A DNA stretch of 64,000 bases from Atopsyche davidsoni (lineage: Eukaryota > Arthropoda > Insecta > Trichoptera > Hydrobiosidae), in the NCBI GenBank assembly GCA_022113835.1, contig JAILWY010000016.1:6789501-6853500 (forward strand). Direction: 5' to 3'. The translations under genes and the position numbers were made by a program. Positions 14,214 through 26,200 of the stretch are shown here, one piece after another; position 1 is the stretch's first letter, and each line of letters starts with the position of its first letter. The notes below the pieces were generated by a model. It worked only from the letters and a program-made list of their open reading frames with translations, had not been told where the DNA came from and did no database searches.

Positions 14214-15261
14214 TAAAATAACAATAGACAATTTTATTTTACGTAAATAATTTCTTTGTTTTATTTTAATATTCAAAGTGATATTTAGCACACATTGTGT
14301 TCTACATTTATATTTTTTGTACAAAAATCAAGAGATAAAATTTAGGGTAAATTAAACAAATGTGGAATATTTTCTTATTTTAATTTACAAACATGTCGGT
14401 GGTGTGCAGTTTGTATTAATAAAAAAGCATCCCATGCCTTAAACTATTATTTTCAGTGTTCCTGCATTGTTTATTAACATATACTATAATCATTTTCATT
14501 CTTTTTCATGAATTACACTTGTGCATTCAGTGCATAGATCTTCATGTTTAGATTGAAATTACTGTATGCCACTGATACATATAATACTTCCCCCTTGTCC
14601 TGGTTATCTAAGTCATTCCTACCGAGGTTAAAATATACAAATATATACCAGCTTTTTTGTTGTATATATATATATACATTCACTTGGTAAACACTTTGAT
14701 ATGCTTGAAATCAAAGAGCCAACAGTTCTTTGCCATATCTAGTAATTTAATAAATTCAATATTAAGAAAGTATCAAAAAAATTTGCCAATGGCAGCCATT
14801 AAACCCAGTATTTACAGTTTTGAATACATTAAAAACTGTTAATATTGAAGTGAATAACTTTTTTTTTTAATTGCAAAATAGTAATAGATGTGATGAGTTT
14901 TAGGTGACCTTTAATCCTATGACCCAGCCACTCTTAACCTTTAGTCAGGTATAGATAGAAAATTTGAGTGGATGTATTCAAAAAGGAATTCAATCACGCA
15001 GTGGAGCAAGCATAATTGTCTCAATCAAAAGAAAATGTGACGTTGAAACAGGATATTGATATTCTACAGCTGAAGTGACATCTAAATGGCTTTCATTTCC
15101 TAGTTAGGATAAAAGCCATCTAGGCTTAAAATGCTGGTCTTGAGTTTCATATATGAAATTTATCAATATTCATTAAAAAAACGCAACTCTGCAGAACTGT
15201 CCACGTAAACTCAAAATTGTAGATTTAAAGTTCACTACACGCATTTGCAATCACGCTATAG
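14214..15261. other. Intergenic stretch, no gene seen
   Basis: Downstream of the cyclophilin stop. The first part is the 3' untranslated region; the rest is AT-rich sequence with a short TA run near 14662. No coding exon or structured element was recognised. Confidence 0.5.
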
Positions 15262-15456
15262 CAGAGGTGTCAAACTCATTTTGCAGAGGGCCATATATTA
15301 AATTTAGAATTTGTAGGCGGGCCAGACTCAAATAAAATAAGTCTAAAAGCTTTAAAAAACATGATTCTTCTTTCTGTGACACATTGCGATCGCGGGCCGT
15401 ATTGATACGGCCCGAGGGCCGGATGCGGCCCGCGGGCCGTATCTTTGACATGACTG
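15262..15456. mobile_element. Short nonautonomous hAT-like element with 8-bp target duplication
   Basis: The element starts CAGAGGTGTCAAACTCA and ends TGTCATG-related sequence (right end reversed: CAGTCATGTCAAAGATA). It is flanked on both sides by the identical 8-mer CGCTATAG (15254-15261 and 15457-15464), the duplication length typical of hAT transposons. It is only 195 bp long, non-coding and rich in CGGGCC motifs near the right end. A related, shorter copy lies at 26010-26156. Confidence 0.75.
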
Positions 15457-15472
15457 CGCTATAGCGTTCCTC

Positions 15473-15896
15473 TATAACAATAAAATAAAACCAAATGGTT
15501 TTGGAGACTACGTTTATTTTGCTTATAGCGAGAGCTCTTTCGCCGAACACGGCATCTTCAAGACTGATTCTATATAGAAAACACGAGTTTATACATAACA
15601 AAATCAACAAAATTACATGAGTCATAGATATTACAAATTTATGTGGAAAAAATTGCTTCTATTGGGTGCTGTGAAACCCCATTAAAATGACATTAACAGC
15701 AATAATTTTAATACTAAGTACTTAAATAAACTATTTTATGATGATTCCTGGCTGTCCTGGCCGCCACCTGAAAGCAATTAGTTTGGAAGCAGAATCACAT
15801 TGTATTTTTAAAAATATTAAGAAGGGGAGAATTATGGTTGTTAAGTTGTTCATTGATCAAAGGGAATTCTAGATTTTGGAAACATGAAGGAGACTT
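15473..15896 (-). repeat. Inverted pseudo-LTR fragment of the Penelope-like element
   Basis: This is the reverse complement of part of the pseudo-LTR (15473 pairs with 16547; position sums of 32020 hold through the first 400 bases). The match continues to the junction at 15896 after an internal gap of about 50 bases relative to the direct copy. With the adjacent direct copy it makes a head-to-head palindrome with arms of about 420 bases. Confidence 0.85.
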
Positions 15897-16587
15897 GAGT
15901 CTACAAATTAACGTGTGATGACTGCAAAGCTATGTACATTGGTCAAACAGGTCGTAGTTTTGCAACAAGATACAAAGAGCATCTGGCTTCTTTTAAAAAT
16001 AATAAATTAGATTCACAATTTGCAATACATCTTAATGACAGTAAACATAAGTTAAATGTTGATAATAAGCCAAGTCTCCTTCATGTTTCCAATAAAGGCT
16101 ATAGACTTAATATTTTGGAGCAATTAGAAATAATTAAGCACCAAAATCTAGAATTCCCTTTGATCAATGAACAACTTAACAACCATAATTCTCCCCTTCT
16201 TAATATTTTTAAAAATACAATGTGATTCTGCTTCCAAACTAATTGCTTTCAGGTGGCGGCCAGGACAGCCAGGAATCATCATAAAATAGTTTATTTAAGT
16301 ACTTAGTATTAAAATTATTGCTGTTAATGTCATTTTAATGGGGTTTCACAGCACCCAATAGAAGCAATTTTTTCCACATAAATTTGTAATATCTATGACT
16401 CATGTAATTTTGTTGATTTTGTTATGTATAAACTCGTGTTTTCTATATAGAATCAGTCTTGAAGATGCCGTGTTCGGCGAAAGAGCTCTCGCTATAAGCA
16501 AAATAAACGTAGTCTCCAAAACCATTTGGTTTTATTTTATTGTTATAAAATGGAGTATTACAAAATAAATACCAGTTCCATTAATTA
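15897..16587 (+). repeat. 5' direct pseudo-LTR
   Basis: Same sequence as 18672-19362 at an offset of 2775. It contains a copy of the C-terminal 97 codons of the element's own protein (15932-16225), including the YIG half of the endonuclease, then the 3' untranslated segment, and it ends just after the ATG (16550) of the main ORF. Confidence 0.9.
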
Positions 16588-19000
16588 TATCAAGGTGGCT
16601 GATATAGCCACCCAGGTATTTTTATATAGAAAACTGAAACTGAAGCAGAGAACAGTAGTTCAAAACTTCTGGTTTGTTCAGCAGTGTTTAAAGTGGAAAG
16701 TGATTCCGAAGTTCATTCAATTACGTACCAAGTCGAAGTCAGTGTCGTCCAGCATTGCTATCCGACGAGCTAAGGTGACTTGACTGAAAGAGGAAGCCAA
16801 AGAATGGTGCCGCAAGCGAGACGCCCTTCTACAATATATCAAGGTACTACACTCAGAATTAACCTTTTCTCTTCACCCTGTTGAATTCGATAATTTATAT
16901 ACTAAAATCAACGATGAAATTAATAATAGCATTTATTTAAAATATAAAACTCAATGTAAAAAACTTGTTAATTTGAAAGCCACTCAATTGGTTCCAAAGT
17001 CGTCTCCCCTTGTACCTGAAAAATCAACTGCCCCATTAGAATTTTATAAGAGGACAATTAACTTAAGTAATATCGTATTTGATGTTAAAGAACTTTCTCT
17101 TTTAGACAAAGGCTTTAAATATAGTATACCGCAAAAAGTGTCATCTCGTCAATTAGAATCGTTAGCGGTAGACACAGAAATAGCGTTAACTAAAGCTAAG
17201 AATGGCAATTTACTTAAACATGTCACTGCAAATATCATTAAGAAAGAACTAGAATCAGTAGGTAAATCAGTGTTTTACAAAAATATTGAACTCGACCAGC
17301 TTCACAATATTAAAACTAAAGTCAAGCTTAATAATTTAATTATAACCAAAGCAGATAAAGGCAACTCAGTAGTCGTTCTGAGCAGGCAGGACTATGTGGA
17401 TAAAGTTTTTGCGTTTTTAAATCCCTCAGATTTTATTACCCTCAAGAAAGATCCTACTCTTAAATTGGCTAGTAGAGTCCGTAAACTCGTTAATAGCTGC
17501 AATGCCATATTTCCTAAAATCCCCCAAAAATTAGCATTGATCGTCATGAACCCTAAAGCCCCTCTACTTTATGGTCTACCCAAGATTCATAAAGTAAATG
17601 TCCCGATCAGACCGGTTGTCTCTTTTAACCATACTCCAGCATCATTACTATCGAGTAAATTAAATATTCTGTTTAAAGATTTAACTAACTTTAAACCGAA
17701 GCATGGTGTCATAAACTCATTAGACTTGGTGGATAAAATCAAGGACATACCTCTTCAAACGAACTATAAATTCATTTCATTAGATGTCACTAGCCTTTTT
17801 CCCAATATTCCTGTTAAGGAATCATTGGAAATTGTCCGTAATATTATGGAACAAAGTAAGCTGGGACCCATTGTAATAGATGAGATGTATCAGTTATTAG
17901 AAGCATGTTTAGACACTAACTATTTTAAATTCAATGATACAATTTACCAGCAACTTGAAGGCCTTCCTATTGGAAGTAACCTAAGTCCATTGATAGCAGA
18001 ATGCTTCATGGATGCGTTTGAAGAGAAGTTACTAAAATCAAGCTGGGATAAAAATATCATTTACTACTACAGGTATGTAGATGATATCTTGATTTGTTGG
18101 AGTGGAACAGAGAGACAATTGGACAAATTTGTAAATTTTGCAAATTCTTTACATACGCGGATTAAATTCACACTAGAGAAAGAAGTTGATAAGAGTATAA
18201 ATTTTTTAGATCTTTCAATTAAAAATGTAAATAACCGTCACCATTTTAGTGTATATCGTAAGCCGACATTCGCTGATACTACAATACATCATAAATCCAT
18301 GCACCCCTGGTCACATAAATTAGCAGCATACTATAGCATGGTACACCGGCTAGTTAAATTACCGCTAGAATTAGAAGCATTCAATGAAGAATTAAAAATA
18401 ATAAAATCAATTGCAGCAAGTAATGGTTACCCAAATAATATTATTGATAAAATCCTTATTAAAAAATCACATGCAAAAAACTCTATTCAGATATACCCTG
18501 TTAGCCGTAGCGACGAAGAGAAGCCGTTTAGATGCATTGAATATTTTGGTCAAATCTCACTTGATATTTGCAAACAATTACCAGAATTTAAAATGGCCTT
18601 TAAGAATAGAAGCAACTTAGGAATACTTTTAAAAAACAGTAAGGACAAAGTTGATGCCTTCCAAAAGAGTGGAGTCTACAAATTAACGTGTGATGACTGC
18701 AAAGCTATGTACATTGGTCAAACAGGTCGTAGTTTTGCAACAAGATACAAAGAGCATCTGGCTTCTTTTAAAAATAATAAATTAGATTCACAATTTGCAA
18801 TACATCTTAATGACAGTAAACATAAGTTAAATGTTGATAATAAGCCAAGTCTCCTTCATGTTTCCAATAAAGGCTATAGACTTAATATTTTGGAGCAATT
18901 AGAAATAATTAAGCACCAAAATCTAGAATTCCCTTTGATCAATGAACAACTTAACAACCATAATTCTCCCCTTCTTAATATTTTTAAAAATACAATGTGA
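16550..19000 (+). pseudogene. Penelope-like reverse transcriptase with GIY-YIG endonuclease; one in-frame stop
   Basis: A single frame of 817 codons runs from an ATG at 16550, inside the 5' pseudo-LTR, to the stop at 18998-19000, broken only by TGA at 16781-16783. After that stop the frame is open for 738 codons. It shows the Penelope RT core with the catalytic YYRYVDDIL block (about 18062-18091) and a C-terminal GIY-YIG nuclease: GVYKLTCDDCKAMYIGQTGR, followed by an Arg and a Glu-His pair. The CxxC inside the nuclease is typical of Penelope elements. The RT copies the element's RNA and the nuclease nicks the target. With the stop present the copy is probably inactive as it stands, unless the N-terminal part is dispensable or the stop is a recent single change. 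Confidence 0.88.
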
Positions 19001-19362
19001 TTCTGCTTCCAAACTAATTGCTTTCAGGTGGCGGCCAGGACAGCCAGGAATCATCATAAAATAGTTTATTTAAGTACTTAGTATTAAAATTATTGCTGTT
19101 AATGTCATTTTAATGGGGTTTCACAGCACCCAATAGAAGCAATTTTTTCCACATAAATTTGTAATATCTATGACTCATGTAATTTTGTTGATTTTGTTAT
19201 GTATAAACTCGTGTTTTCTATATAGAATCAGTCTTGAAGATGCCGTGTTCGGCGAAAGAGCTCTCGCTATAAGCAAAATAAACGTAGTCTCCAAAACCAT
19301 TTGGTTTTATTTTATTGTTATAAAATGGAGTATTACAAAATAAATACCAGTTCCATTAATTA
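18672..19362 (+). repeat. 3' direct pseudo-LTR
   Basis: Second copy of the 691-bp terminal repeat. It begins inside the coding region of the endonuclease domain, covers the stop codon and the 3' segment, and ends immediately before the 13-bp target duplication. Confidence 0.9.
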
Positions 19363-19422
19363 AGCGTTCCTCTATTTTGGATTATTTGCCTTAAGACCTC
19401 ACGCACGTCATAACGAACCGTC

Positions 19423-19569
19423 TTGCAGGTAGCCAATAGCATCCTAAATTGCGTTGTATACTTAGGCAAAACCATAAAAAAAAAAAACAAGATAAAGAAA
19501 CGATATTGGTTAGCTGCAAGTTGCGACTCGCGTAGAAGCTGCAAAATAGGATGCTATTGGCTAGTTGCA
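19423..19569. repeat. Imperfect inverted repeat upstream of the zinc-finger gene
   Basis: Arms of about 23 bases at 19423-19445 and 19547-19569 share AGCCAATAGCATCCTA against its reverse complement, with one or two mismatches. The arms also contain CCAAT boxes in opposite orientation. This could be a remnant of a small transposon or part of the promoter region of the following gene. Confidence 0.4.
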
Positions 19570-19743
19570 TGTGTATAGTGGACTTTAGTTTTTACAAGCA
19601 TTTTTAATTGAAATAACGCGTGCCATTGTCTCTGGTTTTTTTACAATCTGAAATCTGACAGTTTCGGAGCTGTCATTTCTCATAGGTTATAGGTTGATAT
19701 TTATAATCGAAAGTATTCGTAGTTAAGCTAAACTCATTTAGAA

Positions 19744-21757
19744 ATGAGTGATATTTGTCGAGTTTGTCTAAATTCTGGAGAACTAGTTTCCCTTTTTGGA
19801 TCTCAAGACTCTATTCAACTATCCGACAAGATGATGTCTTGTGCATCAATTCGCGTAAGTAAATAAACAATTCATTTTTATAACAAACATCAAACAGATA
19901 TCATCAAAGCTCCAAATATTTGTGGCAATTCTATATTTGATTAATAAGCCAACTTTTTTAGATTGCTCCTGAGGATGATCTTCCTTCACATATATGCTTG
20001 GCATGCAGAGAACGCCTCAATACATCATATACCTTTAGAATTCAATGTGAAAATTCAGATGCAAAACTTAGAAAATTGTTCAATGAAAATCTTAGCTATG
20101 CAGAAGATATATATTGCGTAAAAAATGAAAAAGAACTCAATGAATTTGGACCAACAATTAAATGCGAACTAGATTACAATGGATTTGATTCAGATTGTCC
20201 GTCTGATAAAAACTATGAACTAAATATTATAAAAAGTGAATGCCACGACTTAATTGATGTCAAAAATGACGGAGAAGACATAATTCTAAAGAAAATATAC
20301 CGAAGGAGAGATATTAAGAAAAAAAAACATTCTAAAAGAATAAAAAAAATATCCAAAACATCCAAATGCAAAGACCAAAGTCAAATTATGCAATTGAACA
20401 TTTCAGATGATATTGAAAAAAATACTTCCATAGACGAAGATAGGCTTTCTAGTGGTAGTAATTTTTCAAATAATGAGAAAGAAGAAAATAATATTTGTTC
20501 ACAAACTCTCAATATCAAAAATGAATCTTCCATTGAATGTGATGATTCTCTGGTTACAACTCGTGTGGAAAAAAGGCCAAAAAGAAAATCTATAAGAAAA
20601 AATGGAAAGAAAAAATCTAGTAAACCACAAAAAGAGCAATGCTTCACGTGTGGGAAAGTTATGTCTTCGAGGTGATTTGTAAACTTTGTAAATAATAGGA
20701 AGTCTATTTATACTTATTTCTTTAAATCATAAAACTCATATCATTTTATCCCAGATATCGATGATCAAGTCAGAACATTGAGTATGGCCACAGTTTATAT
20801 TTTATTGATTTACATGAGTTCATTATCTTGCCCATTTAAGTTATAACTAGAAGATATTTCATATATTTTTTTTGTTTAATCAGTTTGAAAATTGTAGATT
20901 CCGGTTGAAGATGCACATGCGGATTCATACTGGCGAGAAACCATTTTCATGTGGTATTTGCAACAAAACATTTACTTTATCTCAAAACCTAAAAGTTCAT
21001 GAGAGAGTTCACTCTGGAGAAAAACCTTTGTTATGTGGGACGTGCGGAAAGGCCTTTGCGCAATCAGCGGGCCTCGTGGCCCACATGCGACTCCATACCG
21101 GGGAAACACCCTATCAGTGCACTCTTTGCCCTGTGAGTTTCAGAACTCCTGGACATCTGCAGTATCATATCAGGTATTACTTTCCCTACTATTCAACATA
21201 TTCAGTAGTTTTATAGATTGATATTGCTGGTTCTCGAATAAATTTAATAAATATTGTCTATTTTTAGGCAACATACTGGAGAGAAAAATTTTGAATGTGG
21301 GGTTTGTCATCGAGCCTTCATCACCCGTGGTGATCTTAAGCAACATACAAAAACACATACAGGGGAGCGCCCATATGTGTGCACTATATGCGGCCTCCGT
21401 ATGTCTCGCTCGAGTCACCTCGCTCGCCACATGATGACACACACTGGCGAAAAACCACACAAATGCAATGCCTGTGGATCATCTTATGCTCAAAAAGGAG
21501 ACCTCTTAAGGCACACCAAAAAACACATGCTCACCACCTGTAAAATACCTACAAATGTTCTTAACAAAATTGATGAACAATCTGTAAAGCAAACACTTTC
21601 TGAAGAGAATGGTACATTTACTGCAGATAGGAATATTTCAATAGATAAAAGTTTGGATGATGAATCTGTCAAAGTAGAGATAGAAGAAAAAATTCCCCTT
21701 TCAAGAACACTTTGCCTATCTTACGGCTCAGAATTGATTTCACGAGATAATTTATAG
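19744..21757 (+). CDS. ZAD-C2H2 zinc-finger transcription factor
   Basis: Four exons: 19744-19854, 19962-20671, 20898-21173 and 21268-21757; 1587 bases, 528 aa. The N terminus is a zinc-finger-associated domain (ZAD): CRVC in exon 1 and ICLACRERL in exon 2 supply the four cysteines; this insect-expanded domain dimerises. A long acidic and lysine-rich linker follows. Seven C2H2 fingers then run from the end of exon 2 into exon 4; the first is built across the exon 2/3 junction with perfect C-x2-C-x12-H-x3-H spacing, which fixes the acceptor at 20898. Several TGEKP-type linkers join the fingers. The tail is acidic and finger-free. It is a nuclear, sequence-specific DNA-binding protein; its targets cannot be read from sequence, and one-to-one orthology in this fast-evolving family is uncertain. 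AATAAA lies at 21852-21857. Confidence 0.93.
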
Positions 21758-22306
21758 TAATTATGATTGTGATTCTTTACCTAATTGATATTTTGATATT
21801 CATTTTATAATCCATACATAATATGAGATACACTTGTGTACATTGTAATGAAATAAAAAATGTATAATATTCTCATCTAACAAACTTGGTATTGAATTGT
21901 AGACACATAATAATGTAAAATAAACTATGGATATAGAGTTTAGAGCAACTGTGATATTAATATTCATTCATTAGCCTTAGTGTAACTTCAATAATAGAGA
22001 TCTGTCATGAAATTACAATATATTGTGTACACAATCTATCATGGTAATTTATATGATAGTGTAATATTCAAAATTAAATAATGTTGCAAAATATAATAAA
22101 AGATCTACTGTATCTACAAATATGATTGATATTATGATTCTTTGTAAATATATCTTACTTTCTATTACAAAAATGACAGTCAACAGTAGTACCATATAGT
22201 CATAAAACCCAGTTTCTTTCCACTATTGAAACAATCATCTATATATTAATTTAGATTAATGTCAATCAGAATGCGTCTTTATTTACCCATGCAGGTATTA
22301 GTATGT

Positions 22307-22448
22307 TTATGTGATTAAGCACATTTTTTCATACATTGAAAACGATTAAAGAAAACTCTCAGAAAATCCCACACAAGTCACGATGATATTTTCTGAGAGT
22401 TTTCTTTAATCGTTTTCAATGTATGAAAAAATGTGCTTAATCACATAA
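22307..22448. repeat. Perfect 61-bp inverted repeat with 20-base spacer
   Basis: Arms 22307-22367 and 22388-22448 are exact reverse complements (position sum 44755); the spacer is 22368-22387. If transcribed it would give a long perfect hairpin. No TIR-type flanking duplication was identified. Confidence 0.9.
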
Positions 22449-22662
22449 TCATCTATATAACTGCTACTGTATTTAGCGTTCAATTAAGCTTCTAAAAATA
22501 TATTTGTTATAATGAGGATGAGAAAATTCTTCAAAGTCTTCACATGAAGAATTAGAATACTGAATTGAAGATATACATACATCCAAAGACAAATCTTTAT
22601 TCACAGTATTTGCTTCATCTCAAATGCATTTTCATAAGAGCTCAAATGTTCATTCGACTGTT

Positions 22663-23043
22663 CAGCATTCAATATTTTTGACAAAATACTTGGTAGAATT
22701 CCATTTTAAATAAAATACTTTTGTGATTTTTATACACGTTGTAGCGGTCAGTGTAAATACACCGCTACATTATTTGTCTTGGTTAGCTCCGCCCCTGCCG
22801 CAGGTAAAGACTTTCTAATTTTACGACAACCCCTACACCCTAGCGATAAGGCCACCCACGCCACAGAGAGACGCAGACACTCGACTAGTAACCACGTAAT
22901 ATTCTTTTGTCCATCTTAATAAACGAATACGCAAACATTTCGCCAGCCTTTTGATCTACATCCATTATCATAAGCAACAACATAACATCAACGGCGAAAA
23001 CGATAAATTTTATTGATTTCGCCAACCTTTCACGTTGGCGTTA
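22663..23043 (+). repeat. Dispersed repeat copy A, interrupted
   Basis: The left part (22663-22739) matches the start of the copy at 45150-45273 (CAATATTTTTGACAAA, then ACTTGGTRGAATTCCATTT). The right part (about 23011-23043) matches its end (TTTCGCCAACCTTTCACG). The material between is absent from the other copies and is listed as an LTR-like insert. Confidence 0.65.
22740..23010. mobile_element. Solo-LTR-like insert
   Basis: The insert begins TGTAGCGGTC and is soon followed by CCGCTACA, its partial mirror image. It contains a polyadenylation-like TTAATAAACG near 22917 and ends in CA-rich sequence between about 22987 and 23010. TG at the start, an internal AATAAA and about 250 bases fit a solo LTR, but I could not define the right edge or a target duplication. 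Confidence 0.4.
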
Positions 23044-23254
23044 ACATTAAGTTTTTTATTTCCATCAAATTAGTTTTAGGCTACCATTAAAAAATAGGAC
23101 ACCAGCATTTATGGAGATAGTACCACAGACAACACATGGTATAAAAATAAATACTTCTAAAACGTCAAATTACATCATAGACAAATAACAAAAACCTAAC
23201 CTCACTTACTCACGCCTAACCAGAAAGAAGTATTTACGATATTTACAAGTCATA

Positions 23255-26200
23255 ATGGCAAATTATTTTAATATTAGCTGTCGGATACTTACTCAATTAA
23301 ACAAACCGCTTTTTACTCAGCAATGGCGCGGTATGTCTAAAAAGATATACAACATTTTATCTTAAACTACAGTGATTAATATCTTTATAATTTTAATTGT
23401 ATTTCATGACTAAATTTAAATATATTTTTATTTCAGCTGCTTCGTTGTTCTCTAATGAAAGCTTGGGAATAGATAAATACTTATTTGTTAGAAATAAGGT
23501 TTCTTCTCAAATGGTGGGATTTGAAGACAAATTTCGAATAAAAATGAAAGAATTTGTCGCAAAAAATTCAGAAAATATATTTACAGAAGACTTAAAACAA
23601 ATTATTCACATCGGACAAATCGAAGATCTACCACTAATAAGTGAAATGGTTACGAAGTAAATACACTAAAAAGATATTTTATTTTTTATTAAAAAAAACT
23701 GTTTTGTGTTATTCCTACTGGTTTTTGTTATACCAGTTTCGCCAACAAGCTTGGTTCTACAACATTTAACACAGTTGGTGCAACATTCTGCCTGAGGATG
23801 CCAACCAACCATGTTTGTGAAACCGGTCGCATCAAATACATTCATGTTGGAATAAAAAAAAAGAAGATATATATATATATACATTTTTTTTTAAATTTTT
23901 TTAAAATAAAATATTAAAATGGAAATGCATAAGTACTTTCTTTAAAAAATATTGAATATTGTTTTAGAAATGTATTTTCTTGTATCTTACATCTTCATTT
24001 CATCGAAGTGTATAAAAATACTTGCGTTTACATAGACTTTAGTTTAAGAAGTCTTTATTTATTATTTTTAAACATTTTTTGTGTGAATAAAAATATTTTT
24101 TATGTAATCGGTTAATTAACTTTACAAAAAGGTTTAATTAACTTTACTTTAAAGAAAAAAAATATCTATTTGGATGCCTTTATAAATTGTTAATCTAACG
24201 ATTATATATTACAAGGATTTTAATGTACTTACAGGTTTAATTCAAATAATAAGGGAATAAGATTTGGAAGCTTTGTTTTTGGACCTGTGGTTATGAGAAT
24301 GTATCATTTTTTAGATGTCCCAGATGAAGCGCTTAAGGTATATATTAGGTGTACAATTAGGTTTTAAAGGATTTTTAAGAGATGACGTTACTAGTATTTA
24401 ATCGAAACAGACATTGTTACAACTAACTTCATTTTATAACCCCATCATTAGGCTTTCTTTTTCATTATGTGTCATTTCGCTGAAGTGGGAACAACTTAGT
24501 TTTTGTGTGCTCCGAATATGTCAACTTTTGTGCCAACAAAATACAATTTGCGGGAAAGCTTACTTTTCTGCTTCCATTTAAAGAAAATGCAGCTGAAGAC
24601 CATCGAATGCTGCAAGAAGCTTACGGGGAACATGCTTCATCGATTTCCATGTGTAAATTTTGGTATAAACGTTTTAGAAGTGGTGATTTTAATACCAATG
24701 ACAAAGGGCGGCCAGAAAAGTTTGAGGATGCCGAATTCGAGGCTATATTGGATGAAGACTAGTGCCAAACGCAAGAAGAACTCGCAAAAATATTGGGAGT
24801 GACTCAACAAGCCATATCCGTTTGCTTAAAATCCATCGGAATGGTCCAAAAGATAGGATATTGGGTGTTGTATGAATTGAAGACGAAAGACGTCGAACAC
24901 CGTTTTTTTACTTGTGAACAGCTGCTCCAATGGCAAAAAAGAAAGGGTTTTTTGCATCGTATTGTGACTAGTGACGAACAATGGGTTCAATACGATAACC
25001 CCAAGCGCTAAAAAATCATGGGGAATGCCTGGCCATACTCCAAAATCAATGCCAAAATCGATGCCAAAGTCGAATATTCACGGTGGAAAGGTCATGCTCT
25101 GTATTTGGTGAGACAAATTGAGCGTGGTGTACTATGACCTGCTACTACCAAGTGAAACCATCACAGGGTAACTTTACCAAACTCAATTGATGCATTTGAG
25201 CCGAGCACTGCGGGAAAAATAGCCACAATACGGGGAGAGGCACGACAAGGTAATTTTGCAACATGACAACGCTCGGCCACGCATTGCGCAGCCGGTCAAA
25301 ACATACCTTAAAACGCTGAAATGGGAAGTCCTACCCCACCCGCCATATAGCCCAGACATTGCTCCTTCCGACTACCATTTGTTTTCGTCGATGACGCAGG
25401 CTCTTAAGGGTTTAGCACTTCCGCTCTTTTGAAGAAGTCCAAAATTGGATCGATTCATGGATTGCACCAAAAGACACATCGTTTTTTCGAGATGGTATTC
25501 GAAAATTGCCAGAAAGATGGGAAAAAGTAGTGGCCAGCGATGTACAATACTTTGAAAAATGAACTTGTAACAATTTTTTCACAATAAATCGTCAAACTTG
25601 AAAAAAAATCCTTGAAAACTTATTTGTACAACTAATAATATTTTCCAAGTATTATTAAGTGTGTTTATGTCTAGCTAAATACTAAAATATTATGTGTTTA
25701 ATATTTAAGATGTTTGAAAGCCCTAAAAATGAAGGATTTTTCGATCAGTTGGTGTCTTATCATATCTTATTAGATCTTCTCTATAAGCATGAGAAGTATG
25801 AAGATATGTTTAAAACATTTGAATATATAAAACAGAAACAAATCCAAATGTCTAAATATCCAAGGAATGTTATTACACTTGTCATGGCAGCCTGCTATAA
25901 GAAAGTAAGACTTTTGTGAAACTTCTGCTCATATTTTCTATACAAACAAAAATAATTACTTATGTCTAGTAATTATGAATGTTCATAATTTTTTTTGTTT
26001 CTGTTAGAACAGTCATATCAAACTAAAAACTGTAAAGGGCCATTTACAACTTTCGATTTGCAAATCAACTCAAATAAACGACAAACAATACTCGTATCTG
26101 CTCAATGCTGTGTGTGTGTCAGTGGGATATTTCGCTGACCGTATCTGACATGACTGCTCTAAAAGAATCTCTACAAAATTGATACATTTATATTACTTTA

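Larger units (their letters stand above)
15476..19362 (+). mobile_element. Penelope-like retroelement, nearly full length, with 13-bp target duplication
   Basis: The element is bounded by the identical 13-mer AGCGTTCCTCTAT at 15463-15475 and 19363-19375. Its parts are an inverted pseudo-LTR fragment (about 15473-15896), a direct pseudo-LTR (15897-16587), the body with the ORF, and a 3' pseudo-LTR (18672-19362). The two direct copies are 691 bp, at a constant offset of 2775, and look identical wherever I compared them. RT plus a C-terminal GIY-YIG endonuclease, and direct plus inverted terminal copies, are the signature of Penelope-like elements. The identical repeats and clean target duplication point to a recent insertion, about 380 bp upstream of the zinc-finger gene's ATG. 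Confidence 0.9.
21758..23254. other. Intergenic region with hairpin and nested repeats
   Basis: No gene is seen. After the zinc-finger gene's 3' end it holds a perfect inverted repeat (22307-22448), part of a dispersed repeat (22663 onward) and an LTR-like insert (from 22740). The final 180 bases before 23255 should contain the PTCD2-like promoter. Confidence 0.5.

Noticed and set aside
15251..15625. 124-codon minus-strand open frame
   Set aside because: It runs across the hAT-like element and the inverted Penelope pseudo-LTR; it is a by-product of those repeats.
15932..16225. 97-codon open frame with a YIG motif, as a separate small nuclease gene
   Set aside because: It is identical to the end of the Penelope ORF and lies inside the duplicated 5' pseudo-LTR.
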